Below, piece by piece: positions 1 through 9,284 of a stretch of 14,303 nt of DNA. A model generated the notes under the pieces. The model was not told the DNA's origin. It saw only the letters and a program-made list of their open reading frames with translations, and made no database searches. Made by a program: the position numbers and the translations under genes. Source of the DNA: Lachnospiraceae bacterium UBA5895 (GTDB taxonomy: Bacteria; Bacillota; Clostridia; Lachnospirales; Lachnospiraceae); NCBI GenBank assembly GCA_002431915.1, contig DJEP01000086.1, positions 1 to 14,303 of the forward strand, read 5' to 3'. Each line of letters opens with the position of its first letter. Position 1 is the first letter of the stretch.

Positions 1-1749
1 CTGCTAATTATGCTGCTGGGCATTACTGCGTTGTTTCGAAGTACTTCCATGAAGATTATTTATCAGCAGACCAGGAACAGTATGTATCGTTCCATGGAAA
101 ATATGCAGAATGATATGGACGCCATTTTGCAGAGAATCGAGTACGGTCTCCTGAATGTGTATGAGCAGAGGGAGCTGGTGGAGGATATGAAAAGCGGGAT
201 TTCCTCGGAAAAAATCTGGAGTGAGCATTATTTTGTGGCAAAGGATATTGTTTCAGACGGATTTAAAGAGGAAGACGCAGTGGTGGCTTTATATGTTTAC
301 GACAGACATAACCACCTGATCAGCAATTATCGTCATGCAGTGACGCCGGCCTATGATTATCCGGAGGATATTTTCGGAACGGATTCCAGTAATGACCAGA
401 TGTTGTCGGAATATATAGCATCCGGCTCCCGGGACATGCTGATATCCAGCTATTATAACGAATCCAGGAACCGAAAAATAGCCAGATTTGCATTGAATAT
501 GTACAACGGCAGTACTTATATCGGATGTATTGTATGCGACGTGGACAGTAAGATATTTAAGGACGTCATGAAACGGTATGCCGCAGAAGATAATAATATG
601 ATCTGGATGCAGCCGGAGGGAGATATTCCTGTGTGCAGTTACGGAACTCTGGATGACAATTACTATAAAACTTATGAGAAATTTGTATCAACCATTCAGG
701 AAGGGGATCTGAACAAAAAAGAGAAGTGGACGGTAGACGAGGGGATTTTGTTCTGCTTTCCCGAGAGCCATTATAATCTGGAATTATATGCGTATATGCC
801 AACATCTATGCTGATGAGAGATCAGAAAGAATTAATGAAAAGCTTTCTGATCATTGCCGTATCTGTTGCTCTGTTTTCCCTATGTTTGTCTACAATTATG
901 GCGGGATATATGGTGAAACCTTTACAGAAGATTACAGAGACCATGGGAAAAATTCGGGAAGGAGATATGCAGCTTCGATTGAAAAATCTGGAGACAGAAT
1001 CTACAGAGATCCGGGAGATGGGAGATACCTTTAATCAGATGCTTGACCAGATGGAGGAAATGATTGCAAAAGAGTATCAGACGAAGCTTATGGTCAATCA
1101 GATGGAATACAAGGCACTGCAATCGCAGATTAATCCTCACTTTTTGTATAATACGCTGGAGACCATGAGTGCAATCGCAGAGGTGCAGAATTGCCAGGCA
1201 GTCAGCAATCTTAGTCAGGCACTGTCACATATTTTTCGGTATAGTCTGGATATGAAGCATCCCATGACTATAGTGGAGAAAGAGATATTGCACCTGAAAA
1301 ATTATATATACGTCATGAATGTCCGGATGAGCAACGAAGTGAAATACAAAATCGAAGCAGATCCACAGACCTACAGGCTGTTCCTGCCGAGACTGACCAT
1401 ACAGCCGTTAGTGGAAAATGCGCTAAAACACGGTGTGAAAAATGTCCGGGGAGAAAAGAAAATTGAAATAAAAATCGCACCGGAAAAAAACGTTCTCCAG
1501 ATTGTGGTGGAAGATAACGGTGATGGATTTGATGCAACAAAGTTAAACATGGCATTGAGGGAGAACCAACTGGACTATGTGGAAAAGGGAAGTTCTATCG
1601 GGATTCATAATATTAATGCAAGAATAAGACTATTGTACGGAGAAGCTTACGGTGTGCGGGTGGACAGTGCGCCCGGACAAGGAACCAGAGTCATTGTGAC
1701 GATGCCGCAGATAGGAGAAGAATCGGAGAATGAGTGGGGAAACATATAA
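1..1749 (+). CDS. YesM-like sensor histidine kinase (5'-truncated by window edge)
   Basis: Membrane sensor kinase that would autophosphorylate on histidine and pass the phosphate to the regulator encoded next. The frame is open from base 1, so the true start lies upstream; an ATG at 10 is in frame but falls inside the first membrane helix. Counting from base 1, residues 1-10 are the end of that helix and about 15-275 form an extracytoplasmic sensor domain. Residues about 281-302 are a second membrane helix, followed by a HAMP linker (to about 355). The His_kinase domain has the NPHFLYNTLE motif with the phospho-acceptor His at 380. The ATPase domain has the N box (LVENALKH, Asn 473), DNGDGFD at 505 and a G2 box (GSSIGIHN) near 530. 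This layout is the YesM/LytS-type family. It overlaps the regulator gene by 20 bases. The ligand is unknown; plant-derived oligosaccharide is inferred from the neighbours. Confidence 0.93.
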   Translation: MLIMLLGITALFRSTSMKIIYQQTRNSMYRSMENMQNDMDAILQRIEYGLLNVYEQRELVEDMKSGISSEKIWSEHYFVAKDIVSDGFKEEDAVVALYVYDRHNHLISNYRHAVTPAYDYPEDIFGTDSSNDQMLSEYIASGSRDMLISSYYNESRNRKIARFALNMYNGSTYIGCIVCDVDSKIFKDVMKRYAAEDNNMIWMQPEGDIPVCSYGTLDDNYYKTYEKFVSTIQEGDLNKKEKWTVDEGILFCFPESHYNLELYAYMPTSMLMRDQKELMKSFLIIAVSVALFSLCLSTIMAGYMVKPLQKITETMGKIREGDMQLRLKNLETESTEIREMGDTFNQMLDQMEEMIAKEYQTKLMVNQMEYKALQSQINPHFLYNTLETMSAIAEVQNCQAVSNLSQALSHIFRYSLDMKHPMTIVEKEILHLKNYIYVMNVRMSNEVKYKIEADPQTYRLFLPRLTIQPLVENALKHGVKNVRGEKKIEIKIAPEKNVLQIVVEDNGDGFDATKLNMALRENQLDYVEKGSSIGIHNINARIRLLYGEAYGVRVDSAPGQGTRVIVTMPQIGEESENEWGNI

Positions 1750-3361
1750 AATTTTAATTGCCGACGATGAGTACTGGTGCAGAGAAAAATTAATTCATAT
1801 GATTGATTGGAAGGAGTATGGACTGATTTTACAAAATCCTGCCCAAAATGGGGAAGAGGTATTACAGAGACTGAAGGAAAATCCACCGGATATTCTGATT
1901 ACGGATATTAATATGCCCTATGTAGACGGCGTGGAGCTGACGAAAAAGCTCAGGGAAGAGTATCCGGAGATTATTGTATTTGTGATCAGCGGATATGATG
2001 ATTTTGATTATGTAAAGGCAACGATGAAATCCGGTGCAATCAATTATCTGCTGAAGCCGGTTTCTAAAATTGATCTGATCACGGCATTGACAGAAGCAAT
2101 GGATCTGCTGTATGAGAAAAAGAAAAAACAACAGCTGGCGCAGGAACAGCAGAAAAAACTGCAGCTGGTATCTTCCTGGCTGTATGACAGGGAATACAGC
2201 CGCCTGATCGACCATAAGGAAAATTCTTATGCGACCGGAATATCGCTGGAGATGAATCTGGATGTAGCGGGATATTCCCTGATGCTGTTAAAGCTTCATG
2301 GTTTATCCGATATCCCGGAAGAACTTGCCGGCGATATGCAGGTGTTTTCTTATCAGATGAAGAAGCAATTGCGTGGAATCATGGGAGAAGGAGATATCAG
2401 GATTTTTCACCATGTATCAAAACCCAATGAATTTCTGGTGATATCAGATGCCCTGCCGAAAGAACTCAAAAAGGAAGCTCTGATGTGCATGAATGAAATA
2501 GAGAATACTCTTAAGGTACCTGTTACGGTGGCGGTAAGCGACCATAATTATTCTATGGAGAGTATTTATTCCGCATATGTACAGGCGGTTACACTTTTAA
2601 TGAGAAGAGGTTATGAACATAAGAGTACATTGTTGTTTTATGATGCCGAGGAAGAGAAAAAGCAGAGAGAAGAAATTTATAATTTCTTCAACGAGGCAGA
2701 GGAAAGTCAGCTTTCGATAGCTCTGGAGCAGGGAAACCGCAGGCGTATCATAAGTCTGATCACGGATAAAATAAGACGGGAAAATTGTAAGTACACCTAT
2801 CTGGAAATCAAACAGGCTATGAAACAGATTAATAATGATATGCTGCATTATGCAATCCGGCTGACGGATGCGCAGACCATGATTGACCTGGAGAACATGA
2901 GTGATTATGTGGAACAGGAATTGGAACGTCTGGATATGGACAGCCTGCTGGAAAAAGAGGAGGACTTTGTGGACAGTATTCTGCAGCTGGGCATGGCTGA
3001 GGATACAGATTCTGTACAGAATGTGGTAGAACAGATCAAACGATATGTGGCAGAACATTTTGCAGAGGACTTAAGCCTGGCAGGACTGGCACAGAAATAC
3101 AGTGTGGATAAAAGCTATTTATCACGCTGTTTCAAGCAGGCTACAGGTAAGAACCTGATTCCCTATATTACACAGCTTCGTTTGGAAAAGGGGAAAGAAA
3201 TGATCCGGGCAAATGAGTTAAGCCTTACTGAAATTTCCTACCTGATTGGTTATGATGACTACGCTTATTTCAACCGGATTTTCCGCAAAACGGAAGGAAT
3301 GAGTCCCAGAGAATACAGAACTCGGTTTGAACGGACTCAGGAAGACGAACAGGATTATTAA
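1730..3361 (+). CDS. YesN-like response regulator, REC plus AraC-type HTH
   Basis: Cytoplasmic DNA-binding response regulator, partner of the upstream kinase. The receiver domain covers residues about 6-120, with acidic pocket Asp12/Asp13, phospho-acceptor Asp59 (in ITDINMP), Ser87 and Lys109 (LLKP). The middle region (about 125-430) is the poorly conserved linker usual in YesN proteins. An AraC/XylS double helix-turn-helix fills about 434-534; GYDDYAYFNRIFRKTEGMSPREYR-like features mark its second HTH. The 543-residue length is normal for the family. The ATG at 1730 is preceded by AGGAGAAG (1713-1720), and the start lies inside the kinase gene, suggesting translational coupling. It probably activates the downstream sugar genes and possibly its own operon; the operon promoter and its binding site are outside the window. 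Confidence 0.94.
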   Translation: MSGETYKILIADDEYWCREKLIHMIDWKEYGLILQNPAQNGEEVLQRLKENPPDILITDINMPYVDGVELTKKLREEYPEIIVFVISGYDDFDYVKATMKSGAINYLLKPVSKIDLITALTEAMDLLYEKKKKQQLAQEQQKKLQLVSSWLYDREYSRLIDHKENSYATGISLEMNLDVAGYSLMLLKLHGLSDIPEELAGDMQVFSYQMKKQLRGIMGEGDIRIFHHVSKPNEFLVISDALPKELKKEALMCMNEIENTLKVPVTVAVSDHNYSMESIYSAYVQAVTLLMRRGYEHKSTLLFYDAEEEKKQREEIYNFFNEAEESQLSIALEQGNRRRIISLITDKIRRENCKYTYLEIKQAMKQINNDMLHYAIRLTDAQTMIDLENMSDYVEQELERLDMDSLLEKEEDFVDSILQLGMAEDTDSVQNVVEQIKRYVAEHFAEDLSLAGLAQKYSVDKSYLSRCFKQATGKNLIPYITQLRLEKGKEMIRANELSLTEISYLIGYDDYAYFNRIFRKTEGMSPREYRTRFERTQEDEQDY

Positions 3362-3362
3362 T

Positions 3363-4652
3363 ATGAAAAACGTAAAGAGCATTTTAATAATTGTCTTAAT
3401 CATATTGTTTGTGATGGGAATCATGAATTTTATTAATCCTACACCCAGGGGAGAGTTCGTCATGAAAGAGGATGATGGCAAACCTACCATCACGATTCTG
3501 GCAGGGCAATCTACTTCGGATGCAGGTACAGAGGAAATGATCCAAAAGGTTCTGGAAGAGAAATTCCCGGATGTGAATTTCCAATGGATCTGCGTAGGCT
3601 GGGCCAGCGACAACTATAAAATGCGTCTGATGGGAAAATACGATATCAGTAATCCGCCGGATATCATTATCGGAAAAGCACAGGATGCCGCAAGCTATGC
3701 CGAGACCCAGCTATTGTTACCGGTTCCTGAGGAATGTGTGCGCAATGTGCCGGCAGAGGATGTGGAGACGGTGACTCATGATGGACAGATTTATGCGTTA
3801 CCGTACACTTGCCAGTACCAGGGAGTTCTCTATAATAAAGAATTATTTGCGGAAAACAATTTTGCAGTTCCGCAGAGCACAGAAGATTTACAGGATTTGG
3901 TAAAGCAAATGGAAGAAAAGGGAATCACACCCTTTGCCAGCCATTATCAGGAAGCCTGGAATGTGGGAAACAATTCCATGCAGTTTTTCATGAACGAGAT
4001 ATTTCAGTACGACCCGGATTGGGGAGATGAGTTGCGTAGCGGAAATAGTTCTTTCCGGGACAATCCGCAGGCAAAACAGTGTATGTATAACAGCAGATAT
4101 ATTTTGGAACATTCCTGGGAAGATGCGCTCCAATTAGAACAGTATGACTGCGATGAACGTTTTGCCAAAGGAGAAGCAGCAATGTACCTGACGGGATGCT
4201 GGTCGCTTCAGACAATCGGACAGACATCACAGCTGATAGAAATCGGTATTTTCCCTTATCCCAACGAGGCAGGGGATGCCAAGCTGATCAAGGAGTACAA
4301 TATTTCCTTTATGAAAGGCAGAAATACAAAAAATTCAGAACTGGTGGATGAAATCCTGTTGGAGCTAGGCAATAATCTGGAACTGGCTAAAAATGTGGCA
4401 GACTATACCAAGGGAGAATCTACATTTACAAGTTTGCAGGATTACGTAATTACAGAAATTCAAAGCGATATTGCGGTGTACGAGAAAAATAACCGGGTCA
4501 TTGATGTAAATATCGGTAATAAACAGCTGATCTGGAGCTACCAGTCAGACGTGGCGGAGGAAGAGCTGTTGTGGTTGCAGGGGAAAAAGGGGCTGGATGA
4601 AGTGCTGACATATGCAGATATGACGATTGAGAACAGCCTGGCAGTGAAATAA
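3363..4652 (+). CDS. Family-1 extracellular solute-binding protein, membrane-anchored
   Basis: Sugar-type periplasmic-binding-fold protein of 429 residues. The opening of the mature domain (TITILAGQS, then EEKFPDVNF), the NPPDIII segment and the later YALPYTCQYQGVLYNKELF-like and KGEAAMYLTG segments are typical of ABC sugar-binding proteins. I chose the ATG at 3363: it has AGGA at 3351-3354 eight bases upstream and starts one base after the regulator's stop. A longer in-frame TTG start at 3327 lacks support. Residues about 6-22 form one hydrophobic helix behind a Lys, but there is no lipobox: the first cysteine is residue 77. Gram-positive binding proteins of ABC importers are normally lipoproteins, so this one looks like a signal-anchored protein. 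No permease or ATPase gene is in the window. It could serve transporters encoded elsewhere or present ligand to the sensor kinase. Confidence 0.85.
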   Translation: MKNVKSILIIVLIILFVMGIMNFINPTPRGEFVMKEDDGKPTITILAGQSTSDAGTEEMIQKVLEEKFPDVNFQWICVGWASDNYKMRLMGKYDISNPPDIIIGKAQDAASYAETQLLLPVPEECVRNVPAEDVETVTHDGQIYALPYTCQYQGVLYNKELFAENNFAVPQSTEDLQDLVKQMEEKGITPFASHYQEAWNVGNNSMQFFMNEIFQYDPDWGDELRSGNSSFRDNPQAKQCMYNSRYILEHSWEDALQLEQYDCDERFAKGEAAMYLTGCWSLQTIGQTSQLIEIGIFPYPNEAGDAKLIKEYNISFMKGRNTKNSELVDEILLELGNNLELAKNVADYTKGESTFTSLQDYVITEIQSDIAVYEKNNRVIDVNIGNKQLIWSYQSDVAEEELLWLQGKKGLDEVLTYADMTIENSLAVK

Positions 4653-4673
4653 CGGAAAGGTATGGGAATTTAT

Positions 4674-6788
4674 ATGGGATTAAAGATAGCAAACGAATAT
4701 GAATTGGGAGATATGCGTGCAATGTACCTTCTGGATGAGGAAAAGCAGCTGGTGGAATTGCTGCTCCTTCCAAAGGGCAAAGAAATTCTGCCGTTGGAAC
4801 AGAAACAACAGAATGTGGATCCTCTGATCCAGTTGAAAATAGCGGGTGATGTATACACGGGATCCTATGCAGGCGGTGCCACTATGCACCAGAGCGAAAG
4901 CTGTTATGCAATGAAATATCAGAGGCAGGAATGTGTGAATACACAGGAAGGAAAAACAGTACGCACATTCTGCCGTGATGACAGAGGATATGAGGCAATC
5001 CATACGCTCGTCTGGGAAAAGGGAGGACAGACATTGCGGAGCCGTGTGAGCTTTTCGAATCAAAGTAATCAGAAGGTGGTACTGGAAAAACTGGACAGCT
5101 TTAACCTGTGTGGAATAACACCATATGTGCCGGGAGATGCGCATGGTAAATTAAAGCTGCATCGGATCCGCAGTGTGTGGAGCGCGGAGGGGAGACTGGA
5201 AAGTCTGCCACTGGAAGATATTCAGCTGGAACCCTCCTGGTCCATCGGACACGCGGTACGCTGTGAACGCTTTGGCGGTATCGGCTCGCTGCCGGTGAAT
5301 CGTTTTTTCCCGTATGCGGTTATCGAAGATACAGAGAATCATATTTTTTGGGGAGCACAGATTGCACATAATGCTTCCTGGCAGATCGAGATATTCCGCA
5401 GAGATGAAGCAGTATCTATGAGCGGAGGGCTGGCAGACAGAGATTTTGGACATTGGCGGAAAGAGGTTGCGCCGGGTGAGACCTTTACGACACCGGAAGC
5501 CATTCTTACAACGGCGGACGATGATAATCTGGATCGTTTTTCCGCCAAAATGACATCTGCGCAGGAAAAGGCGGCAGATGCAGGACCAATTGCGGAACAG
5601 GAGCTGCCGGTATTATTTAATGAGTACTGCACTACCTGGGGAAATCCTTCCCATGAAAATATCTGCGAGATCCTCAAGGCGATAGAAGGAAAAGGCTTCT
5701 CTTATTTCGTAATCGATTGTGGATGGTTCAAGGAGGATGGAGTCCCCTGGGATGTTTCCATGGGAGACTATGTACCATCAAAAACGTTGTTCCCGGAGGG
5801 GCTGGACGAAACAACAGAAGCAATTCGTAAAGCGGGCATGAAACCCGGAATCTGGTTCGAAATCGACAATGTGGGATCCAAAGCACATGCTTATCAGGAT
5901 ACAGACAGACTGTTGACCCGGGACGGCAAGACTTTAACCACACAGATGCGTCGGTTTTGGGATATGCGCAGACCGGATGTTATTGAAGACCTTGCACAAA
6001 AAGTGATCGGAACTTTGCGGAAATACGGCTTTGAATACATGAAGATGGACTATAACGATACCATCGGTATCGGTTGTGACGGAGCGGAATCTTTGGGAGA
6101 GGGACTGCGGCAGAATATGCAGGCATCTTATGATTTCATTCAAAGAGTAAAAAGAGAAATTCCCGGAATTATTCTGGAGAATTGTGCATCCGGCGGACAT
6201 AAACTGGAGCCTCTGATGATGGAGACCACAGCGATGGCTTCTTTTTCCGATGCCCATGAGTGCCGGGAAATTCCCATTATTGCCGCGAATCTGCATCGGG
6301 TGATCCTGCCGAGACAGAGTCAGATCTGGGCGGTAATCCGGGAGACAGACGATTTGAAGAGAATCGGCTATTCCATGACCAATATCCTTTTAGGCAGAAT
6401 GTGTCTGTCTGGGGATGTGACGCATCTGACGGCAGAGCAATGGCAAGTAATTACGGATGGAATTGCTTTTTACAAGAAGGTGGCATCTATTATCAAAAAA
6501 GGCGTGTCTTATCTTGGAGGAAATGTAGGTAAGAGCTGGAGACATCCGGAAGGCTACCAGACAGTGCTGCGTAAACGAGAGGACTGTCAGGAAGCACTGG
6601 TTGTGATCCATACGTTTGAGGGTGAACTGCCGGAGATGATAGAGATAGAACTCGGGGAAAAAGGATATTGCATAGCAGACAGCTATTCTGACATTTCGGT
6701 GACGGCACAGATCTATGGATCCGTTCTGAAATATCATCCGGGGGATCACTGGAGGGGGGCAGCGTTTTATCTGCGCAGGGACGCATGA
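4674..6788 (+). CDS. GH36-family glycosidase, alpha-galactosidase type
   Basis: Cytoplasmic retaining glycosidase of clan GH-D, 704 residues from this start, near the usual GH36 length. An N-terminal beta-sandwich region (about 1-310) precedes a (beta/alpha)8 barrel. The barrel shows FNEYCTTWGNPS, IDCGWF, GDYVPSKTLFPEGL, KPGIWFE, YMKMDYN with the predicted nucleophile Asp459, ENCASGGHK, and SFSDAHE with the predicted acid/base Asp526. A beta-rich C-terminal domain ends the protein. There is no signal peptide. It likely removes terminal alpha-galactose from imported oligosaccharides; given the arabinan enzymes beside it, a related sugar such as an arabinopyranoside is possible but unproven. 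ATG 4662 is an alternative start, but GGAAAGG lies only one base before it, whereas GGGA (4664-4667) sits six bases before ATG 4674. The gene begins 21 bases after the binding protein and its stop overlaps the next start by four bases. Confidence 0.88.
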   Translation: MGLKIANEYELGDMRAMYLLDEEKQLVELLLLPKGKEILPLEQKQQNVDPLIQLKIAGDVYTGSYAGGATMHQSESCYAMKYQRQECVNTQEGKTVRTFCRDDRGYEAIHTLVWEKGGQTLRSRVSFSNQSNQKVVLEKLDSFNLCGITPYVPGDAHGKLKLHRIRSVWSAEGRLESLPLEDIQLEPSWSIGHAVRCERFGGIGSLPVNRFFPYAVIEDTENHIFWGAQIAHNASWQIEIFRRDEAVSMSGGLADRDFGHWRKEVAPGETFTTPEAILTTADDDNLDRFSAKMTSAQEKAADAGPIAEQELPVLFNEYCTTWGNPSHENICEILKAIEGKGFSYFVIDCGWFKEDGVPWDVSMGDYVPSKTLFPEGLDETTEAIRKAGMKPGIWFEIDNVGSKAHAYQDTDRLLTRDGKTLTTQMRRFWDMRRPDVIEDLAQKVIGTLRKYGFEYMKMDYNDTIGIGCDGAESLGEGLRQNMQASYDFIQRVKREIPGIILENCASGGHKLEPLMMETTAMASFSDAHECREIPIIAANLHRVILPRQSQIWAVIRETDDLKRIGYSMTNILLGRMCLSGDVTHLTAEQWQVITDGIAFYKKVASIIKKGVSYLGGNVGKSWRHPEGYQTVLRKREDCQEALVVIHTFEGELPEMIEIELGEKGYCIADSYSDISVTAQIYGSVLKYHPGDHWRGAAFYLRRDA

Positions 6789-8299
6789 AGAGGTATATCA
6801 GAAGAGCCATGACCATGGGAATTGTGTCAGCAGTGCTTGCTTTATCGGGGTGCGGGGAGAGAACCGGCAGAGATCCTGGGGAAATATCTGTCGGCAATCA
6901 ACACATGGAAGCCTCAGTGCATGATCCTTCCATCGTGAAAGACGGAGAACAGTATTATGTATTTGGAACGCATATGACAGAGGCTGTCTCCGAGGATCTG
7001 ATCCACTGGCAGATGAAAGCCTCCGGGGTGACGGAGGATAACCCTCTTTTTACGGATTTGTTTCATGAAAAAGATGGGGCTTATGCATACGTGGGAAAAT
7101 ATCAGGATGGTAAGTATGCGTTCTGGGCACCGGATGTAATCTATAATGAGACCATGGAGAAATGGACGATGTATTTTTCTGTGACGAAGGATTACAGGAC
7201 CTCCGGCATCTGCATGGCTACGTCGGATGATATCGAGGGACCGTATACATTTCAGGCACGTCTGGTGGAATCCGGGTTTGATGCATTTAATGTGGAGCAG
7301 AGTAATTTTTATGATGTCTGTGGAACAGATGCAAAGATTACAAAATATCAGATGCTGGCGAGATATAATAATTATAAATATCCTAATTGCATTGATCCCT
7401 GTGTGTTTTATGATAAACGAGGGGATCTGTACATAGTCTATGGTTCCTGGTCGGGCGGAATCTGGTTATTGGAATTGGATCCGGCAACCGGGCTGCCGGT
7501 TCATCCCGAAACAAATGATGAGGAAAACATAGATGTTTATTTTGGACAGTACCTTCTGGGAGGATTACATAATGCCTGCGAAGGGCCTTATATTATGTAT
7601 GATGCTGTTACGGAATATTACTATTTATTCGTATCTTACGGTGTGCTGAACAGGGAAGGCGGCTACCAGGTACGCCTTTTCCGGTCACGGGAAGTGACGG
7701 GTCCCTATGTGGATACGCAAGGACAGACTCTTGGCTATGTAAAAGATCCGGAAAATTATGGATTAAAGATGATGGGAAATTATGATTTTCCCAGCCTGGA
7801 TACGGCATATATGGCGCTGGGACATAACTCTGCCTTTCAGGATGACGATGGAAGGTATTATATTTTGTATCATCAACGTATGGATAATGGCACGGATGAT
7901 TACGAATTACGGGTGCACCAGATGTTCCTGAATGAAGAAGGCTGGTTCGTGACGGCACCTTTTGCTACTATGGGAGAAAAACTGAGAGAGAAGGGATACC
8001 GTTCCCTGAGGAAACTTGCAGGTACCTATTATACGGTGGAACACGGCAGGGATATTTCTTCGGAAATTCATGAGGCAGAAGCATGGAAATTTTCGCCGGA
8101 CGGAACGGTAGAGACTGCGGATGGAAGAGAGGGAACCTGGGACATTACAAAGAATACCTGCTATATTACAATGACCCTGCAGGATCATATTTATAAAGGT
8201 GTGATTATAGAAATGCAGGATGAAGCCGGAAATGATGTCCGATGTCTTGCTATGGCAGGGGATAATAATGAGACTATATGGGCAGTTCTTTATAAATGA
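6785..8299 (+). CDS. GH43 endo-1,5-alpha-L-arabinanase, lipoprotein
   Basis: Predicted surface-anchored enzyme that cuts 1,5-linked arabinan. The N-terminus is a lipoprotein signal peptide: basic start, hydrophobic core and lipobox LSGC with Cys23. The five-bladed beta-propeller of GH43 follows, with the three expected carboxylates: Asp47 in VHDPSI (general base), Asp204 in CIDPCV (pKa modulator) and Glu266 in ACEGPYIMYD (general acid). The later segments GHNSAF, YYILYHQRM and ELRVHQMFLNEEGW closely fit AbnB-type arabinanases, which also carry a C-terminal beta-barrel like the one here (about 395-504, ending WAVLYK). The 504-residue length fits that group. The start codon overlaps the GH36 stop as ATGA, so translation is probably coupled. 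Exact substrate (linear or branched arabinan) cannot be read from the sequence. Confidence 0.9.
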   Translation: MKRYIRRAMTMGIVSAVLALSGCGERTGRDPGEISVGNQHMEASVHDPSIVKDGEQYYVFGTHMTEAVSEDLIHWQMKASGVTEDNPLFTDLFHEKDGAYAYVGKYQDGKYAFWAPDVIYNETMEKWTMYFSVTKDYRTSGICMATSDDIEGPYTFQARLVESGFDAFNVEQSNFYDVCGTDAKITKYQMLARYNNYKYPNCIDPCVFYDKRGDLYIVYGSWSGGIWLLELDPATGLPVHPETNDEENIDVYFGQYLLGGLHNACEGPYIMYDAVTEYYYLFVSYGVLNREGGYQVRLFRSREVTGPYVDTQGQTLGYVKDPENYGLKMMGNYDFPSLDTAYMALGHNSAFQDDDGRYYILYHQRMDNGTDDYELRVHQMFLNEEGWFVTAPFATMGEKLREKGYRSLRKLAGTYYTVEHGRDISSEIHEAEAWKFSPDGTVETADGREGTWDITKNTCYITMTLQDHIYKGVIIEMQDEAGNDVRCLAMAGDNNETIWAVLYK

Positions 8300-8312
8300 T
8301 CAATAAAGAGAA

Positions 8313-8316
8313 AGGA
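8313..8316 (+). promoter_or_regulatory. Ribosome binding site deciding the GH43_26-like start
   Basis: AGGA inside AAAGGAAA, nine bases before ATG 8326. No comparable site precedes the earlier in-frame ATG at 8296. Confidence 0.6.
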
Positions 8317-8325
8317 AATATTAAA

Positions 8326-9282
8326 ATGAGAATTGGCGATGAAAACATATGGATACCGCAGCGGGCAGATCCTTATGTATACCGACATACAGACGGCACA
8401 TATTATTTTACCGCAAGCCTTCCGGAGTACCATGGAATTGCATTGCGGAGAGCGGGTACCTTATGGGGACTGAAGGATGCGGCAGAGGTCATGATTTGGA
8501 AAAAACATGACAGCGGTCCTATGAGTAAACATATCTGGGCTCCGGAACTGCATTATATTATGGGACGATGGTATCTGTATTTTGCAGCGGGAGAGGCAGA
8601 AGATGTCTGGAAGATCCGCCCTTACGTACTGGAATGTGCCGGGATGGATCCCATCAATGATGCCTGGAAGGAAAATGGTCCCATGCAGAGTGCGGATACG
8701 GATGAATTCTCTTTCAGGGCATTTTCCCTGGATGCTACTGTGTTTGAACAAAAAGGAAAATGGTACTGCATTTGGGCGGAGAAAGTCGGCGTGGGCAGGC
8801 AGATTTCTAATTTATACATTGCTGAAATGGAAACGCCCTGGAAAATGAAAACCGATCAGGTACTTCTGACAACACCGGATTATGATTGGGAACGCAAGGG
8901 ATTCTGGGTAAATGAAGGACCGGCGGTCATCCACCACCAGGGCAGATTATATCTGACGTATTCTGCCAGTGATACCGGTCCCAATTATTGTATGGGAATG
9001 CTGAGCATTGATGAAAATGCGGATCTGTTGGATCCCAGCGCCTGGAGTAAAAAACGCTATCCGGTACTGCAGACGAGAGAGCAGTACAGTTTGTATGGTC
9101 CCGGACATAATTCTTTTACGGTGGACGAAAACGGAGATCCCATTCTGGTTTGCCACTGTCGTACCTGCGCAGAAATAGAGGGGGATCCGTTGTATAATCC
9201 CAACCGGCATGCCATGCTTTTTCGTATAAAGTGGACAGAAGACGGAGAACCGCTATTTGATTTTAATAATTATTACAAATAA
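8326..9282 (+). CDS. GH43 exo-alpha-L-arabinofuranosidase (GH43_26-like)
   Basis: Cytoplasmic five-bladed propeller glycosidase of 318 residues, with no signal peptide. The opening RADPYVYRHTDG, the YYFTASLPEY and IALRRA segments and the overall length resemble the subfamily of Streptomyces avermitilis Araf43A, an exo-1,5-arabinofuranosidase. Expected catalytic residues are Asp15 (RADP), Asp136 (SLDATVF) and Glu197 (WVNEGPAV). It likely trims arabinose from short arabino-oligosaccharides brought into the cell, completing the work of the surface arabinanase. I prefer ATG 8326, with AGGA at 8313-8316 nine bases upstream. An in-frame ATG at 8296 overlaps the previous stop as ATGA but has no ribosome binding site, and starting there would add ten residues of low family resemblance. 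It is the last gene of the operon; a terminator starts three bases after its stop. Confidence 0.88.
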   Translation: MRIGDENIWIPQRADPYVYRHTDGTYYFTASLPEYHGIALRRAGTLWGLKDAAEVMIWKKHDSGPMSKHIWAPELHYIMGRWYLYFAAGEAEDVWKIRPYVLECAGMDPINDAWKENGPMQSADTDEFSFRAFSLDATVFEQKGKWYCIWAEKVGVGRQISNLYIAEMETPWKMKTDQVLLTTPDYDWERKGFWVNEGPAVIHHQGRLYLTYSASDTGPNYCMGMLSIDENADLLDPSAWSKKRYPVLQTREQYSLYGPGHNSFTVDENGDPILVCHCRTCAEIEGDPLYNPNRHAMLFRIKWTEDGEPLFDFNNYYK

Positions 9283-9284
9283 TG

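Noticed and set aside
3327..3362. TTG start 12 codons upstream for the solute-binding protein
   Set aside because: It would lie inside the regulator gene and place charged residues ahead of the signal helix; ATG 3363 has a well-spaced AGGA.
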